From Mycobacterium sp. 1165178.9 (GTDB taxonomy: Bacteria > Actinomycetota > Actinomycetes > Mycobacteriales > Mycobacteriaceae), in assembly GCF_001673555.1 (NCBI RefSeq), contig NZ_LZMB01000100.1, forward strand, positions 1 through 43,059: DNA of 43,059 nt, in the 5' to 3' direction. This document shows, one piece after another, positions 24,560-34,402 of this stretch. Position numbers and translations under genes: made by a program. Under the pieces are notes generated by a model. It worked only from the letters and a program-made list of their open reading frames with translations. It was not told the DNA's origin and did not search any database. Position 1 is the stretch's first letter, and each line of letters opens with the position of its first letter.

Positions 24560-25383
24560 ACCGGCCACGGTGCGTGTCCTTCCTCGAGTTCCCGCGCGAT
24601 CGACGCACCCACATTGCCACCGTCGACCCACACCACCTGGCCCGAAATGTAGCTGGCCGCATGACTATTCAAAAAGAGTAGAACGGCGGCCTGTTCGGCC
24701 GGGCCGGAAACGCGACCCAGGGGCTTGGGAATGTCGTCGAGGTACCCCTGTCCGTACGCCGTGCGCAACTGGTCCAGGATCGGCGTCTCGGTGACCCCGG
24801 GACCGGTGCAGTTGATGCGGATACCGCGCGAGCCCAGCGGCGTGGCGCTGCGCATGGTGTACAGGATGATCGCTTCCTTGGACAATTGATAGCCGGTGCC
24901 GAGCGCGTCGGGATGTCCAGCGCACCAGTCGATGCCCTCCCGCATCGTCGCGGTATGCAGGAGTGGCACCACCTCCCGCAGATGCTCCCGATAGCCGGCC
25001 GCCGCGAGCGATGACACGCTGACAATCGACGATCCCGCGACCATTTTCGGAGTCAGCGCCTCGGTGAGGTGGCGCGTCCCCAAGAAGTTGATGGTCACGA
25101 CGAGTGGCGGATCGCCGATTCCGGACGACACGCCCGCAACATTGAACAGCGCATCGACGTGACCCGTTACCTCGGCTGTCGCCGATTCGATCGCCGCCTG
25201 ATCGGACAGGTCGACTTCATGGAACTCGTCGATCGCGAAGTCGGGTCGCCGTTTGTCCAGCCCGATGACTTCGGCCCCAAGCTCTGTGAGCTGCCGTACC
25301 ACGTGTTCGCCGATGCCCGAAGCGCATCCGGTGACCACCGCACGGCGGCCGTCGTAGCGCCACAGCTCGTCGATCTGTCCCAA
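24556..25383 (-). CDS. Short-chain dehydrogenase/reductase, 3-alpha-HSD-like
   Basis: 275 residues if it starts at TTG 25383 behind GAGGCGAG; the frame stays open to 25539 but runs back into the preceding gene without SDR-like sequence. VTGCASGIGEHVVRQL binds the cofactor, DKRRPD favours NAD, NVAGVS follows, the catalytic Ser is in VSVSSLAAAG and Tyr-x3-Lys in GYQLSKEA. The short strand 3-4 region and the insert before the Tyr resemble 3-alpha-hydroxysteroid dehydrogenase-type SDRs. It stops with TGA inside the cyclase start. Probably oxidises a ring alcohol in this pathway. Confidence 0.85.
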   Translation of the reverse strand: MGQIDELWRYDGRRAVVTGCASGIGEHVVRQLTELGAEVIGLDKRRPDFAIDEFHEVDLSDQAAIESATAEVTGHVDALFNVAGVSSGIGDPPLVVTINFLGTRHLTEALTPKMVAGSSIVSVSSLAAAGYREHLREVVPLLHTATMREGIDWCAGHPDALGTGYQLSKEAIILYTMRSATPLGSRGIRINCTGPGVTETPILDQLRTAYGQGYLDDIPKPLGRVSGPAEQAAVLLFLNSHAASYISGQVVWVDGGNVGASIARELEEGHAPWPV

Positions 25384-25420
25384 GGCTCGCCTCGAAATTC
25401 TCCCGACTCTCCGTCCGCCA

Positions 25421-26722
25421 CTACTTCTGCTGCTCCTTGGCGCGCTGCGCCGCCTGAACGCGACCTTCGTTGATCTCCGCCATGGCCTCGGGGATCTCGC
25501 TGGCGGTGAACTTACCGCCGCGACCGGTCGGGAGTCCACCGAACGAGTAATCCTCGTCGAATTGCGGTGCGGTCGATTTCGGACGGCGTGCCTCCACCTT
25601 TTCGATGACGGGCTCCAGCCGCTTCGCCTTTTCCGCCACGGCCTTTGCGTCCCGCTCGATGAATTCGGGCAGCACCTCTTTGCCCATCAACTCGATGGAT
25701 TCCATGGTGCCCTCGTGGCTGCGCGGGTTGAGCAGCAAGATGATCTCGTCGACGCCGCTCTCCTCATAGCCGCGCAGGAACTCGCGCACTGTGGCCGGAG
25801 AGCCGATCGCGCCGCGACCCGGCCCATACGCCAGCGTCGGATCCTTTTCCACCTCTTCGAGATACCGCTGCCACACGCCGGTCCGCCCCGGCGTGTGCAC
25901 CCCCGTCATGTAGTAGTGCATGATTCCGAACGAGAAGAATCCGCCGCCCTGTCCGAGCCGCTCCAGGGCCTCGTCATCGGTCTTGGCCACCATCATGGAC
26001 AGGTCACCGCCGATGGCGAGGATGTTGGGGTTGATCCGGGGAGTGACGGGGACGCCGTTCTCCTCGAACTCTTTGTAGTAGCCGTTGACGCGCTCGGTGA
26101 GCGGTCCGGGACCGGTGTAGGCGAAACTCAAGGCGCCGATCGCCTTTTGGGCCGCCATCTGCACGCTGGCCGGCCGCGTGCAGGCAACCCAGACCGGCGG
26201 GTGCGGCTTTTGCAGCGGCTTGGGAACGACGTTGCGCGCCGGCATCTGGACGTGTTCGCCGCTGAAGCCGGTGAACGGTTCCTCGATCATGCAGCGGATC
26301 GACACCTCGAGGGCCTCTTCCCACTGTGCCCGCTTGTCGGCGGGATCGATATTGAATCCGCCGAGTTCGCCGACCGACGACGATTCCCCGGTGCCGAATT
26401 CGACGCGGCCGTTGGAGAGGAGGTCGAGGGTGGCGATGCGCTCGGCCACCCGGGCCGGGTGGTTGACCACAGGCGGCAGGTGCATGATGCCGAATCCCAG
26501 CCGAATGTTCTTGGTCCGCTGGCTGGCCGCCGCCAAGAAGATCTCCGGTGCCGTCGAGTGGCAGTACTCCTCGAGGAAGTGGTGCTCGGTCAGCCACACG
26601 GTGGAGAAACCCGCTTTGTCCGCGGCCTCGACCTCGTTGAGACAGTCCTGCAGCAAGACGTGCTCGTCATCGGGCGCCCAAGGCCGCGGCAGGGCGAATT
26701 CGTAGAACAGTGAGATTTTCAT
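25421..26722 (-). CDS. LLM-class flavin-dependent monooxygenase
   Basis: A 433-residue bacterial-luciferase-like TIM barrel. ATG 26722 has a perfect AGGAGG seven bases away. VWLTEHHFLEEYC, GFGIMHLPPVVNHPARVAERIATLD and GRVEFGTGES are family blocks near the flavin site. About 60 residues after the barrel form a charged, probably helical tail (AVAEKAKRLEPVIEKVEARR). Members use FMNH2 or F420H2 to insert oxygen or to oxidise alcohols. It lies 2 bp after the flavoprotein stop in the mhp-type operon. Role unknown; an oxygenation or hydride step on a ring substrate is plausible. Confidence 0.9.
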   Translation of the reverse strand: MKISLFYEFALPRPWAPDDEHVLLQDCLNEVEAADKAGFSTVWLTEHHFLEEYCHSTAPEIFLAAASQRTKNIRLGFGIMHLPPVVNHPARVAERIATLDLLSNGRVEFGTGESSSVGELGGFNIDPADKRAQWEEALEVSIRCMIEEPFTGFSGEHVQMPARNVVPKPLQKPHPPVWVACTRPASVQMAAQKAIGALSFAYTGPGPLTERVNGYYKEFEENGVPVTPRINPNILAIGGDLSMMVAKTDDEALERLGQGGGFFSFGIMHYYMTGVHTPGRTGVWQRYLEEVEKDPTLAYGPGRGAIGSPATVREFLRGYEESGVDEIILLLNPRSHEGTMESIELMGKEVLPEFIERDAKAVAEKAKRLEPVIEKVEARRPKSTAPQFDEDYSFGGLPTGRGGKFTASEIPEAMAEINEGRVQAAQRAKEQQK

Positions 26723-26724
26723 CG

Positions 26725-28464
26725 TTACCTCCTATGAGTATTAATGGCTCGGTTGGCCGCTTGGGCCGCAACGTGTTTCGCCGCGACATAGCCGAAAGTC
26801 ATGGCGGGGCCGATCGTCGCCCCGGCACCGGCGTAGCTGCGGCCCATCACCGGCGCGGAGGTGTTGCCCACCGCGTAGAGCCCGGCCAGCACGGTGCCAT
26901 CGGTTCGCAGCACGCGGGCGTGTTCGTCGGTCAGCAGGCCGCCCGAGGTCCCGAGGTCGCCGAGCACGATCCGGAAGGCGTAGTACGGCGGATTACCAAG
27001 TGGGTACAGGTTCGGGTTGGGCAAGGTGTGGTCGCCGTAGTAGTTGTCGTACACGCTGTCCCCGCGGTTGAAATCGTCATCGTGGCCCTTGCGGGCGAGT
27101 TCGTTGAAGCGGCTGGCGGTTTCGGCAAGCTGTTGCGCTGGCACGCCGATCTTTGCCGCCATTTCCTCCCATGTTGTGGCCGCTTTGACCACGCCCGATT
27201 CCAGCCAGGCGGCCGGGACCTTGTGGCCGGTGGGAACCGGCGCGCCCGGGATCTTGGGTATCGGCAGGTGTCCTGCAACCACATAGCGGTTGAACGATCT
27301 GTGGTCGGTGATCAGCCAGCACGGGATGTGGGTCACGCCGGACCTCTGGCCCTCGATCATGGCGTGACCAAAGTCCATATAGGGGGCCGCCTCGTTGATG
27401 AAGCGCTTGCCCGCACCGTTGACGATGAACTGCGCCGGCATCATCCGCTCGTTGAGCATGAACTGCATGCGGCCGTCCGGCCACTGAATCGCCGGGAACC
27501 ACCAGGCTTCATCGAGCAGGTCCGTTGCGGCGCCGACCTTCTGGCCGGCGCGGATGCCGTCGCCCATGGCCGTGGGATTGCCGAAGCTCCAGTCCTGATC
27601 CACCTCGGGCAGAAGCTCCTTGCGCCAGGCGAGGTCGTGGTCGAAACCTCCCGAGGCCAGGATGACGCCCAGGCGCGCCCCGATCCGCTGCGACTCGCCC
27701 TCGCGTTCCACCACCGCGCCGGTGACCGCTCCGTCGGAGTCGGTGAGCAGCTGCACCATCGGCGAGTCCAACCAGAGCGGGATGCCCCGTTCTCTCAGCG
27801 CCAGCCGGAGCCGGGCTGCCAGCGACTGTCCGATGGCGGCCATCCGCTCACCGAGCACCCTCGCCCGCACCATTCGCGCAATCAACCTCAGCAGGACGCC
27901 TTTGCCCGCCCACGACTGCCTGATCCGATAGAACGTGCGCAGGTCCTTGGGCCCCAACCAGATTCCCTTCGGGGCCAAGGCCAGTGGCTGCAACAGTTTC
28001 TGTTCGTCGGGGCCTAGCTTCCGCAGGTCGATGGCGGGCACGTTGATCGTGCTGCCGAGCGCTGAGCCGCCGGGCAACTCCGGGTAGTAGTCGGCATAGC
28101 CTGGCTTCCAGACGAATTCGAACCATCCGGACAGCTGCTCCAAGAACTGGAGCATCTGCGGCGCGGTCTCGACGTACTGCCGCAGCCGTGCCTCGCTGAC
28201 CAATCCGTCGGTGATCTGTTTCAGGTAGCCCACGACGGCTTCGGGCGAGGGCACATAGCCCTCCCGCCGCTGGGCGGGGGCCCCGGGCACCCAGATGCCG
28301 CCACCGGACAAAGCGGTGGAACCCCCAAAGTGGGACGACTTTTCGACCACCAATGCGTCAAGCCCGGCGGCCTGCGCCGTCAGCGCTGCTGTCATGCCGC
28401 CACCGCCGGACCCCACGATGAGCACGTCGACAACGTGGTCGAAGCCGTCCAGTGCGGCCGTCAT
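26725..28464 (-). CDS. 3-ketosteroid delta1-dehydrogenase-like flavoprotein
   Basis: 579 residues from ATG 28464, overlapping the dioxygenase stop by [21 protein letters not shown] binds [19 protein letters not shown] follows, then a long substrate cap, and the C-terminal [26 protein letters not shown]. KstD active-site positions appear present: a Tyr in DYYPELPGG, one in NEAAPY, and Tyr with Gly four residues on in SYAGAG. KstD enzymes remove 1,2-hydrogens from 3-keto ring A, which starts aromatisation. Beside an extradiol dioxygenase this suggests desaturation of a cyclic ketone before ring opening. A non-steroid substrate is quite possible. Confidence 0.87.
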   Translation of the reverse strand: MTAALDGFDHVVDVLIVGSGGGGMTAALTAQAAGLDALVVEKSSHFGGSTALSGGGIWVPGAPAQRREGYVPSPEAVVGYLKQITDGLVSEARLRQYVETAPQMLQFLEQLSGWFEFVWKPGYADYYPELPGGSALGSTINVPAIDLRKLGPDEQKLLQPLALAPKGIWLGPKDLRTFYRIRQSWAGKGVLLRLIARMVRARVLGERMAAIGQSLAARLRLALRERGIPLWLDSPMVQLLTDSDGAVTGAVVEREGESQRIGARLGVILASGGFDHDLAWRKELLPEVDQDWSFGNPTAMGDGIRAGQKVGAATDLLDEAWWFPAIQWPDGRMQFMLNERMMPAQFIVNGAGKRFINEAAPYMDFGHAMIEGQRSGVTHIPCWLITDHRSFNRYVVAGHLPIPKIPGAPVPTGHKVPAAWLESGVVKAATTWEEMAAKIGVPAQQLAETASRFNELARKGHDDDFNRGDSVYDNYYGDHTLPNPNLYPLGNPPYYAFRIVLGDLGTSGGLLTDEHARVLRTDGTVLAGLYAVGNTSAPVMGRSYAGAGATIGPAMTFGYVAAKHVAAQAANRAINTHRR

Positions 28465-29399
28465 TTCGGAAGTGCCGTTCTGATGGCGAAACCGGCGATC
28501 AATTCGGGTGCGGGTTTGTAGAAACGCCCGGTGATTTCGTAGGGTCCCGCTGATTCGAGCGCCCCGAATGCCGCCACCCACGTGCGGATCTCCTGCGCGG
28601 AGCTGCCGCCCTCATGGGCGACGAACGCATTCGACCACCCGTCCAGTTCGCCCAGCCGTCCTCCGTCGATGATTTCCAGGAATCGGTGGTCCCAGTCCGG
28701 GTTGAGTGCCTGCAGGTCGCTCTCGCCGGCGGCGAAGTTTCTGGCCGCGTCGATGACCGCGACTTGCCGGGCCTGCCGTTGTTCGGGTGTCATCGGCCGG
28801 CCGTGCACGATCCGCTCCAGCACCGGCGCGGGCGCCGTCGCCAGGCTCGGTACCGGCGGGCTGTGCGAGAGCCCGCCGGATCCCAGGATCAGTACCCGCT
28901 TGTCCAGGCTGGCAAGGTAATTGCCGACAGCGGCGCCGAGCGCACGGCAGCGATGCATCGGGCCAAGCGGCACGCCGATGGCGTTGACGAAGATCGGTAT
29001 CACGGGACGCGCGGTGGCGTCGCCGAAGAGCTTCTCGAGCGGTTGGACCGTGCCGTGGTCGACATCCATGCTGGCCGACACCGCGACGTCGACGCCCGCA
29101 TCGAGAACCGCCTTCGCGCACTCGGTCGCAAGCGTCTCGGGTACGTTCAGCGGGCCGGCGTGGGTGCCGTAGTCGCCCACTCCGCGGGCGCTGGTGCCAA
29201 TGCAGAAGGGCGGCATCACCTTATAGAAGAAGCCGTTGTAGTGATCCGGGGAGAAACTGACCAGTAGTTCGGGGTCATACTCCTCGACGAAGCTTCGCGC
29301 TTCGGCGATTGCGCCCTCGATGTCGTCAAGCAGGTCCCGCGACGGCCCCGGAAGATTCAGGAGAGGGCTGTGCGACATACAGCACAGAGCCAGTGCCAC
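28461..29399 (-). CDS. mhpB: Class III extradiol dioxygenase, MhpB-type
   Basis: 312 residues from GTG 29399, which aligns exactly with the start of E. coli MhpB (SHSP at residues 9-12); GTG 29411 would add four. [35 protein letters not shown] and [12 protein letters not shown] match MhpB closely and keep both catalytic His (in VDHG and LSHS). The enzyme needs Fe(II) and opens 2,3-dihydroxyphenylpropionate or the cinnamate analogue next to the hydroxyls. It overlaps the 3' end of the mhpA-like gene by 74 nt and the flavoprotein start by 4. Substrate identity is inferred from the family and the flanking mhpA and mhpC homologues. Confidence 0.92.
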   Translation of the reverse strand: MALALCCMSHSPLLNLPGPSRDLLDDIEGAIAEARSFVEEYDPELLVSFSPDHYNGFFYKVMPPFCIGTSARGVGDYGTHAGPLNVPETLATECAKAVLDAGVDVAVSASMDVDHGTVQPLEKLFGDATARPVIPIFVNAIGVPLGPMHRCRALGAAVGNYLASLDKRVLILGSGGLSHSPPVPSLATAPAPVLERIVHGRPMTPEQRQARQVAVIDAARNFAAGESDLQALNPDWDHRFLEIIDGGRLGELDGWSNAFVAHEGGSSAQEIRTWVAAFGALESAGPYEITGRFYKPAPELIAGFAIRTALPK

Positions 29400-31047
29400 T
29401 TTGCAAATCACCCCCTCGCGGCGTGAGTGTGAGTGCGTCGAAGAGCGCGGCACTCAGGTCCGGCGCGCGCTGAGCGATGCAGGCACCCGCGATGCATCGG
29501 TCGGGGCGCAAAAACAGCACCGAGTCCGAGTGGGTGTCGAACCAGGCCTTGAGGCCACCGTGCCGGTCGCCCACCACCACCACGTCGGGGTCGTCGTGTC
29601 CGGTCCAGTGCAGCTGGGTCGCAGGACGCAGCGCAAAGAATCGGGCACCCAAAGCTTTCCAGTTCGCGAAGGCCACATCGCCGAGGATCTTGCGCGGGTT
29701 GTTGTTCCAGCACAGCACGGCGAACCACGACCCGAGCACGTCATCGAGCAACACGTCCTGCTGGTCGCGGGTGTCGACGCGCGGCTGGACGAATAGCGTC
29801 CCCACCGGCGAATCGGCACGCCCGGGGGCGGCGTGCACGACGGCCCCGTGCTCGTAGCGGGGCATCGGCTTGAACCGCATTTCCAGCACATAACGCTTGA
29901 GCGACGGGACGATTGACGCCGACCGCACCAGGAGATCCCGCGCGGTCGCCACGCGGCGGTTGGTCGGTGAGATTACCCGGCCCACCATGGTAGACAGGTC
30001 GATCATCGCGCGGGCGTGCTTGCGGCGTTCCACGTCATAGGTGTCCAGCAGCTTGTCGTCGGCGCGGCCGCTCACCACCGCGGCGAGCTTCCAGCCGAGG
30101 TTCGCCGCGTCGCGGATCCCGCTGTTGTACCCCTGGCCCTGCCACACCGGCATCAGGTGGGCGGCGTCCCCGGCGAGCAGCAGCCGGCCCTGGCGGAACG
30201 CACCGGCGATCCGCGAGTGGTGGGTGTACACCCGGCGCCGGATCACGTCGACCCGGTCGGGGTGGGGCACCATCCTGGCCAGCATCTGCGTCAGGAACGC
30301 GGGGTCTTCGGCCTGCTCATCGGTCTCGTCGGCGTGAATCATGAACTCGAAGCGGCGAATTCCGTGGGCGATCGAGATCGAGGCGTACGGGCGTTCGGGA
30401 TCGGCGCCGACCTCGCTGTTCGGGTGCCCGAGCGGGTCGTTGGCGATGTCGACCACCAGCCACCGGGTGGACGATGTCGTTCCATCGAACGACACGCCCA
30501 TCGTCCGGCGTGTCATGCTGCGGCCGCCGTCGCACCCGACCACATAGCGCGCCCGCACGCGCGAGGCGTCACCGTCGTTGTCGGCGCCGCCGAGCTCGAC
30601 AGTCACCCCGTCGGCGCTTTCCCGGCATGCCGTCATCGGATGCCCCCACCACACCTGGACGTGTTTGAATCGGTCCAGGCCGGCGAGCAATTCGGCGTCG
30701 ACGAGCGGTTGCACAAAGCCATTTCGTTTGGGCCAGCCGAAACATGCGTCCGGCGGCGCCATTTCGGCGAGCACTCGGTGCTTGGCGTCGACGAACCGCA
30801 GAATCTGATTGGGCACGGTGTGCGGCAGCACCCGGTCGGCGAGCCCGATCGACTGGAAGGTCCGCAGCGCCTCGTCATCAAGGCCCACCCCGCGGGGGTA
30901 GTCGATGAGGGTGTCTCGCTCGTCGACCACCACCGTGCGGATGCCTTGCAGGCCAAGGATGTTGGCGAGGGTCAAACCGACCGGGCCGGCGCCCACAACG
31001 AGGACGTCGGTATCGATGTCGGGAACCTCCTGCCCAGCTGCGACCAT
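29326..31047 (-). CDS. mhpA: Aromatic flavin monooxygenase, MhpA-type
   Basis: 573 residues from ATG 31047, sharing one base with the stop of the hydrolase gene. [18 protein letters not shown] is the FAD-binding start, [13 protein letters not shown] the second motif, and [25 protein letters not shown] the GD motif. This is 3-(3-hydroxyphenyl)propionate hydroxylase: NADH-dependent ortho-hydroxylation producing the catechol that MhpB cleaves. It is about 20 residues longer than E. coli MhpA, and the extra C-terminal tail lies in the overlap with mhpB. The longer frame to 31122 has no family sequence. Confidence 0.92.
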   Translation of the reverse strand: MVAAGQEVPDIDTDVLVVGAGPVGLTLANILGLQGIRTVVVDERDTLIDYPRGVGLDDEALRTFQSIGLADRVLPHTVPNQILRFVDAKHRVLAEMAPPDACFGWPKRNGFVQPLVDAELLAGLDRFKHVQVWWGHPMTACRESADGVTVELGGADNDGDASRVRARYVVGCDGGRSMTRRTMGVSFDGTTSSTRWLVVDIANDPLGHPNSEVGADPERPYASISIAHGIRRFEFMIHADETDEQAEDPAFLTQMLARMVPHPDRVDVIRRRVYTHHSRIAGAFRQGRLLLAGDAAHLMPVWQGQGYNSGIRDAANLGWKLAAVVSGRADDKLLDTYDVERRKHARAMIDLSTMVGRVISPTNRRVATARDLLVRSASIVPSLKRYVLEMRFKPMPRYEHGAVVHAAPGRADSPVGTLFVQPRVDTRDQQDVLLDDVLGSWFAVLCWNNNPRKILGDVAFANWKALGARFFALRPATQLHWTGHDDPDVVVVGDRHGGLKAWFDTHSDSVLFLRPDRCIAGACIAQRAPDLSAALFDALTLTPRGGDLQSGTGSVLYVAQPSPESSGAVAGPA

Positions 31048-31910
31048 CACCGGCCCAGCAGAAAGTCGAGGTGCAACTGGTTGAACGTTTTGGCGTCCTC
31101 GTACTGCGGCCAATGGCCGCAACCGGGCATCACCTCGAAGCGCGCGCCGGGAATCATTGAGGCCATCCGGCGTCCCTCCGTCACATCCGCGGTGGGGTCG
31201 TCACTGGTCCACAGCACGAGCGTCGGGGCGACGATCGACCCGTATTCGTCGGGGCCCAGGATGTTGCGTGCGCGAATCTCCGGATCTTGCAGCGCCATGA
31301 TGTCGCTCATCGCGGAGACGAATCCCGCTTGCCGATATACCCGTTGGCGACTGGCAACCAGGTCGTCGTAAGACTTGGACTTGTCGGCCATCAGCCATTT
31401 GATGCGCGCTTGCACCGTTTCCCAGGTCGGGTCCTCGGCGGCGGCCATGGACAGCGTGATGATCCGCTGCATCACCAGGGGATCGGCCTGAGATCCGCCG
31501 GCGGTGTTGAGGACCAATCGCTCGACGACATCCGGATGGTCGACCGCGGTGCGTGCGGCCACCCAGCCCCCGAGCGATTCGCCGCTGAGGTAGGCGCGAT
31601 TGACACCGATGGTGCGCAGCACCGCCATCAGATGCTCCACGTAGTGGACGACTTCCAGCCGATGCCCTGGCTTGTCGCTGTATCCGTGGCCAAGCATGTC
31701 GATCGACCAGGTCCAGAAATGCTCCGCGTGCGCGGCGAGGTTGCGCACGTAGGCCTCGGCGTGGCCGCCGGAGCCGTGCAGCAGCATCAGCACCGGCTTG
31801 CCGGGATCGCCGGCGCGCAGGTAGCGGGTGCGGATTCCTCCGGCGTCCAGGTAGCCCTGCTCAAACGCGACGCCCTGAAGATCGCTCCAGATGCTCTCGA
31901 ACTCCGCCAC
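31047..31910 (-). CDS. mhpC: Alpha/beta hydrolase, MhpC-type C-C hydrolase
   Basis: 287 residues from GTG 31910 ([13 protein letters not shown]). The frame also allows GTG 31985, but that codon lies inside the IclR palindrome and the added 25 residues are Pro/Arg-rich. [15 protein letters not shown] forms the oxyanion hole, LSGESLGGW holds the Ser nucleophile, [10 protein letters not shown] the Asp and [11 protein letters not shown] the His. It should split the ring-opened ketodienoate made by MhpB into succinate or fumarate and a hydroxypentadienoate. It is first in the minus-strand operon and diverges from the IclR gene. Confidence 0.88.
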   Translation of the reverse strand: MAEFESIWSDLQGVAFEQGYLDAGGIRTRYLRAGDPGKPVLMLLHGSGGHAEAYVRNLAAHAEHFWTWSIDMLGHGYSDKPGHRLEVVHYVEHLMAVLRTIGVNRAYLSGESLGGWVAARTAVDHPDVVERLVLNTAGGSQADPLVMQRIITLSMAAAEDPTWETVQARIKWLMADKSKSYDDLVASRQRVYRQAGFVSAMSDIMALQDPEIRARNILGPDEYGSIVAPTLVLWTSDDPTADVTEGRRMASMIPGARFEVMPGCGHWPQYEDAKTFNQLHLDFLLGR

Positions 31911-31966
31911 GGTGCTGTCCGGCCTCCAGATCGGGGGAAATCTCGTTCTCGTTTTCGGCTTACTTG

Positions 31967-31994
31967 GTGTGCTAATATCGCACACTAATGTGCG
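31967..31994. promoter_or_regulatory. IclR-type operator, overlapping GTGTGC/GCACAC and CGCACA/TGTGCG repeats
   Basis: Between the mhpC-like and IclR genes there are two nested inverted repeats. GTGTGC (31967-31972), 7 bases, GCACAC (31980-31985); and CGCACA (31979-31984), CTAA, TGTGCG (31989-31994). They share the middle half-site, so a dimer could bind in two registers. An AT-rich block, TTATATATA, follows at 31995-32003 and could be a -10 region for the IclR gene. This is the likely binding site of the IclR regulator for both directions. Confidence 0.75.
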
Positions 31995-32016
31995 TTATAT
32001 ATAGAGCTTCGCTCTC

Positions 32017-32715
32017 GTGGGAAGGTCTGTCAAGGCTGTGACGGGGTCTGGAACCGGTTCGCAGACCCTGGCCAGGGGTTTGACCGCGCTGCAGATGGTG
32101 GCGGATTCCCCTTCCGGGCTGACAGTGCAACAACTCGCCGATCAGGTGGGCGTGCATCGCACCATCGCCTATCGATTGCTGACGACGTTGGCCGAGTTCC
32201 GTCTGGTGGCCAAGGGGGAGGACGGCCGTTACCGGCCGGCAGCGGGCCTGGCCGTGCTCGGCGCTTCCTTCGATCGCAATGTGCGCCAAGTCAGCCTGCC
32301 GACGCTGCGCGCCCTGGCCGATGAGCTCGGCACGACCGTGTCCTTGCTCATCGCCGAAGGCGATCAGCAGGTCGCGATCGCGGTGATCGTGCCCAGCCAT
32401 GTCGCCTACCAACTTTCGTTTCACGAAGGCAGCCGATACCCGCTCGACCGCGGTGCCGCCGGCATCGCCTTGCTCGCGTGCATGCCTCCGCGCCCGGGCG
32501 AACGCGAGTTGGTTTCCCGGGCGCGCGAACGCGGTTGGGTGACGACCTACGGCGAGATCGAACCGAATACCTACGGCCTGGCCGTCGGGGTGCGCCGCCC
32601 GGTGCCGTCACCGCCAACATGCATCAACCTCATCTCACACCGAGAAGACGTGGTGATGCGCGGGAAAGACGCGGTCGTCAAGGCCGCCAAACAGTTGTCG
32701 GAGCTATTGAGCTGA
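32017..32715 (+). CDS. IclR-family regulator (MhpR-like)
   Basis: 232 residues from GTG 32017 (GTG 32038 is possible). The winged-helix part reads LARGLTALQMVADSPSGLTVQQLADQVGVHRTIAYRLLTTLAEF, and the effector domain has VSLLIAEGDQQVAIAVI and RYPLDRGAAGIALLACMP. MhpR, the IclR-type regulator of E. coli mhp genes, activates in response to 3-hydroxyphenylpropionate; position and partners here suggest the same role, with an unknown effector. It is followed 14 bp later by a second KstD-like gene on the same strand, so it and that enzyme are probably one transcript. Confidence 0.9.
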   Translation: MGRSVKAVTGSGTGSQTLARGLTALQMVADSPSGLTVQQLADQVGVHRTIAYRLLTTLAEFRLVAKGEDGRYRPAAGLAVLGASFDRNVRQVSLPTLRALADELGTTVSLLIAEGDQQVAIAVIVPSHVAYQLSFHEGSRYPLDRGAAGIALLACMPPRPGERELVSRARERGWVTTYGEIEPNTYGLAVGVRRPVPSPPTCINLISHREDVVMRGKDAVVKAAKQLSELLS

Positions 32716-32729
32716 AGGGATAGCAGTCC

Positions 32730-34346
32730 ATGTCATGGGACCACGAAGTCGACGTTGCCGTGCTGGGCAGTGGGGCCGCCGGCCTCACCGCCGCGCTGAC
32801 CGCGGCCGTCGCGGGCGCCTCGGTGGCGGTCTTCGAAAAGGCTCCGACCGTCGGCGGGACCACCGCCGTCTCTGGCGGCATCGTGTGGATCCCTGCCCAT
32901 AACCGTTCTGCCGACGGTGAATTGACGCCCGCCGATGCGTTGCGCTACCTGCGGGCACAGTCGCTCGGGTCGATGGACGACGAGCTGGTCGAAACGTTCG
33001 TGCGCACCGGGCCGGCGATGCTCGATTTCATCGAGGCACACAGCGGTCTTCAGTTCGAGATTGCGACCGGCTTCCCCGACTACCGCCCCGAATTACCGGG
33101 CGGGCAGCCGACGGGAGGCAGGTCGCTGAGCGCGGCCCCCTTCGATCTGGCCCAGCTCGGCGAATGGGCAACGCAGATCACGTCTTTCCCGGCCGACTGG
33201 TCAAACGTTGGTTTCGATGCCGAGACCAGGGCGCGACTGCACGCGGCGATCGACGAACGAACCAGCCATCTGTGCGTCGCCGGCACCGCGTTGATCGCTG
33301 GGCTCCTCAAGGGCTTGCTGGATGCCGGGGTGACCCCACACACCAATGCACGGGCCGAAGGACTCATCGCCGAAAACGGAGAAATCACCGGGGTGCGTGT
33401 GGCCCTGCGGGATCGGACGATCAGTGTTCGCGCCCGGCACGGCGTCATCTTGGGCACCGGCGGCTTCGAGTGGGATCCCGCACTGACACAAGCTTTTCTG
33501 CGCGGCCCCATGCACGGCGCCGTCTCGCCGCCCAACAACACCGGCGACGGTTTGCGCATGGCGATGGAGCACGGGGCCGACCTGGCCAACATGGGCGAAG
33601 CGTGGTGGGTGCCGATCGTCCAGATCCCGGGGGACACCATCGAAGGCAAGCCGCGCAGCCGCAGCGTGCGGCTGGAACGAACGCGGCCCCGAAGCATCAT
33701 CGTCAACTCCGCCGGCCGGCGCTTCGTCAACGAGGCCTGCGATTACAACTCGATGGCCGGCGCGTTCCATTACCTGGATCCTCGCGGCGGCTACGTCAAC
33801 GACCGCGGGTGGATGGTGTTCGATTCGATTCACCTGCAGCGCTACGGATTTCTTGGTATCGAGCCGGGCCAACCCGTTCCGGACTGGTTCTGTGAGTCGG
33901 CAGACCTGGTCGAGTTGGCCGCCAAGACCGGGATCGACGCCGACGGTCTGACCCGCACGGTCGAGAGCTGGAACCGTCATGTGGCCGCCGGCGCGGACCC
34001 CGACTTCGGCCGCGGCTCTAGTGCCTACGACGGCTACTGGGGTGATGACAGCGCGACCACACAGGCCGGTAAGACGCTGGGCCCGATCGACACCACCCCG
34101 TTCTACGCGGTGCCGGTGAGCATCGGTGCGATGGGCACCAAGGGTGGACCGCGCACCGATCACGACGCCCGCGTTCTGCATGTCGGCGGCGAGCCGATAC
34201 CTGGCCTATTCGCGGCGGGCAATGCGATGGGTGGTGTGACCGGACGCGCTTACGGCGGCGCCGGCGGAACCCTGGGCCCGGCAATGGTTTTCGGTTATCG
34301 AGCGGGTCACGCGGCCGCCACCGGGAAGTCGGTCGACCTGCAGTAG
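32730..34346 (+). CDS. KstD-like FAD-dependent dehydrogenase, second copy
   Basis: 538 residues from ATG 32730 with GAAGGGA upstream. VAVLGSGAAGLTAALTA and EKAPTVGGTTAVSGGIVWIP bind FAD; DYRPELPGG, VNEACDY and RAYGGAGGTLGPAMVFG hold the positions of KstD catalytic Tyr, Tyr and Tyr-x3-Gly. It resembles the flavoprotein at 26725-28464 in layout but differs through the cap domain, so the two probably act on different intermediates. It lies after the IclR gene on the opposite strand from the mhp-type operon, under the same divergent control region. It is 56 bp from the next gene, a methyltransferase. Confidence 0.88.
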   Translation: MSWDHEVDVAVLGSGAAGLTAALTAAVAGASVAVFEKAPTVGGTTAVSGGIVWIPAHNRSADGELTPADALRYLRAQSLGSMDDELVETFVRTGPAMLDFIEAHSGLQFEIATGFPDYRPELPGGQPTGGRSLSAAPFDLAQLGEWATQITSFPADWSNVGFDAETRARLHAAIDERTSHLCVAGTALIAGLLKGLLDAGVTPHTNARAEGLIAENGEITGVRVALRDRTISVRARHGVILGTGGFEWDPALTQAFLRGPMHGAVSPPNNTGDGLRMAMEHGADLANMGEAWWVPIVQIPGDTIEGKPRSRSVRLERTRPRSIIVNSAGRRFVNEACDYNSMAGAFHYLDPRGGYVNDRGWMVFDSIHLQRYGFLGIEPGQPVPDWFCESADLVELAAKTGIDADGLTRTVESWNRHVAAGADPDFGRGSSAYDGYWGDDSATTQAGKTLGPIDTTPFYAVPVSIGAMGTKGGPRTDHDARVLHVGGEPIPGLFAAGNAMGGVTGRAYGGAGGTLGPAMVFGYRAGHAAATGKSVDLQ

Positions 34347-34402
34347 TAAGTGCGGACCGGCGCCGATGCTGGCGTAATCGAGCCCGCCTGCGTCATCCTG
34401 GG

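Noticed and set aside
25562-31371. Plus-strand open frames at 25562-26713, 26710-28017 and 30016-31371
   Set aside because: They mirror the luciferase-like, flavoprotein and mhpA genes, are rich in His, Arg and Gly without motifs, and have no convincing start region.
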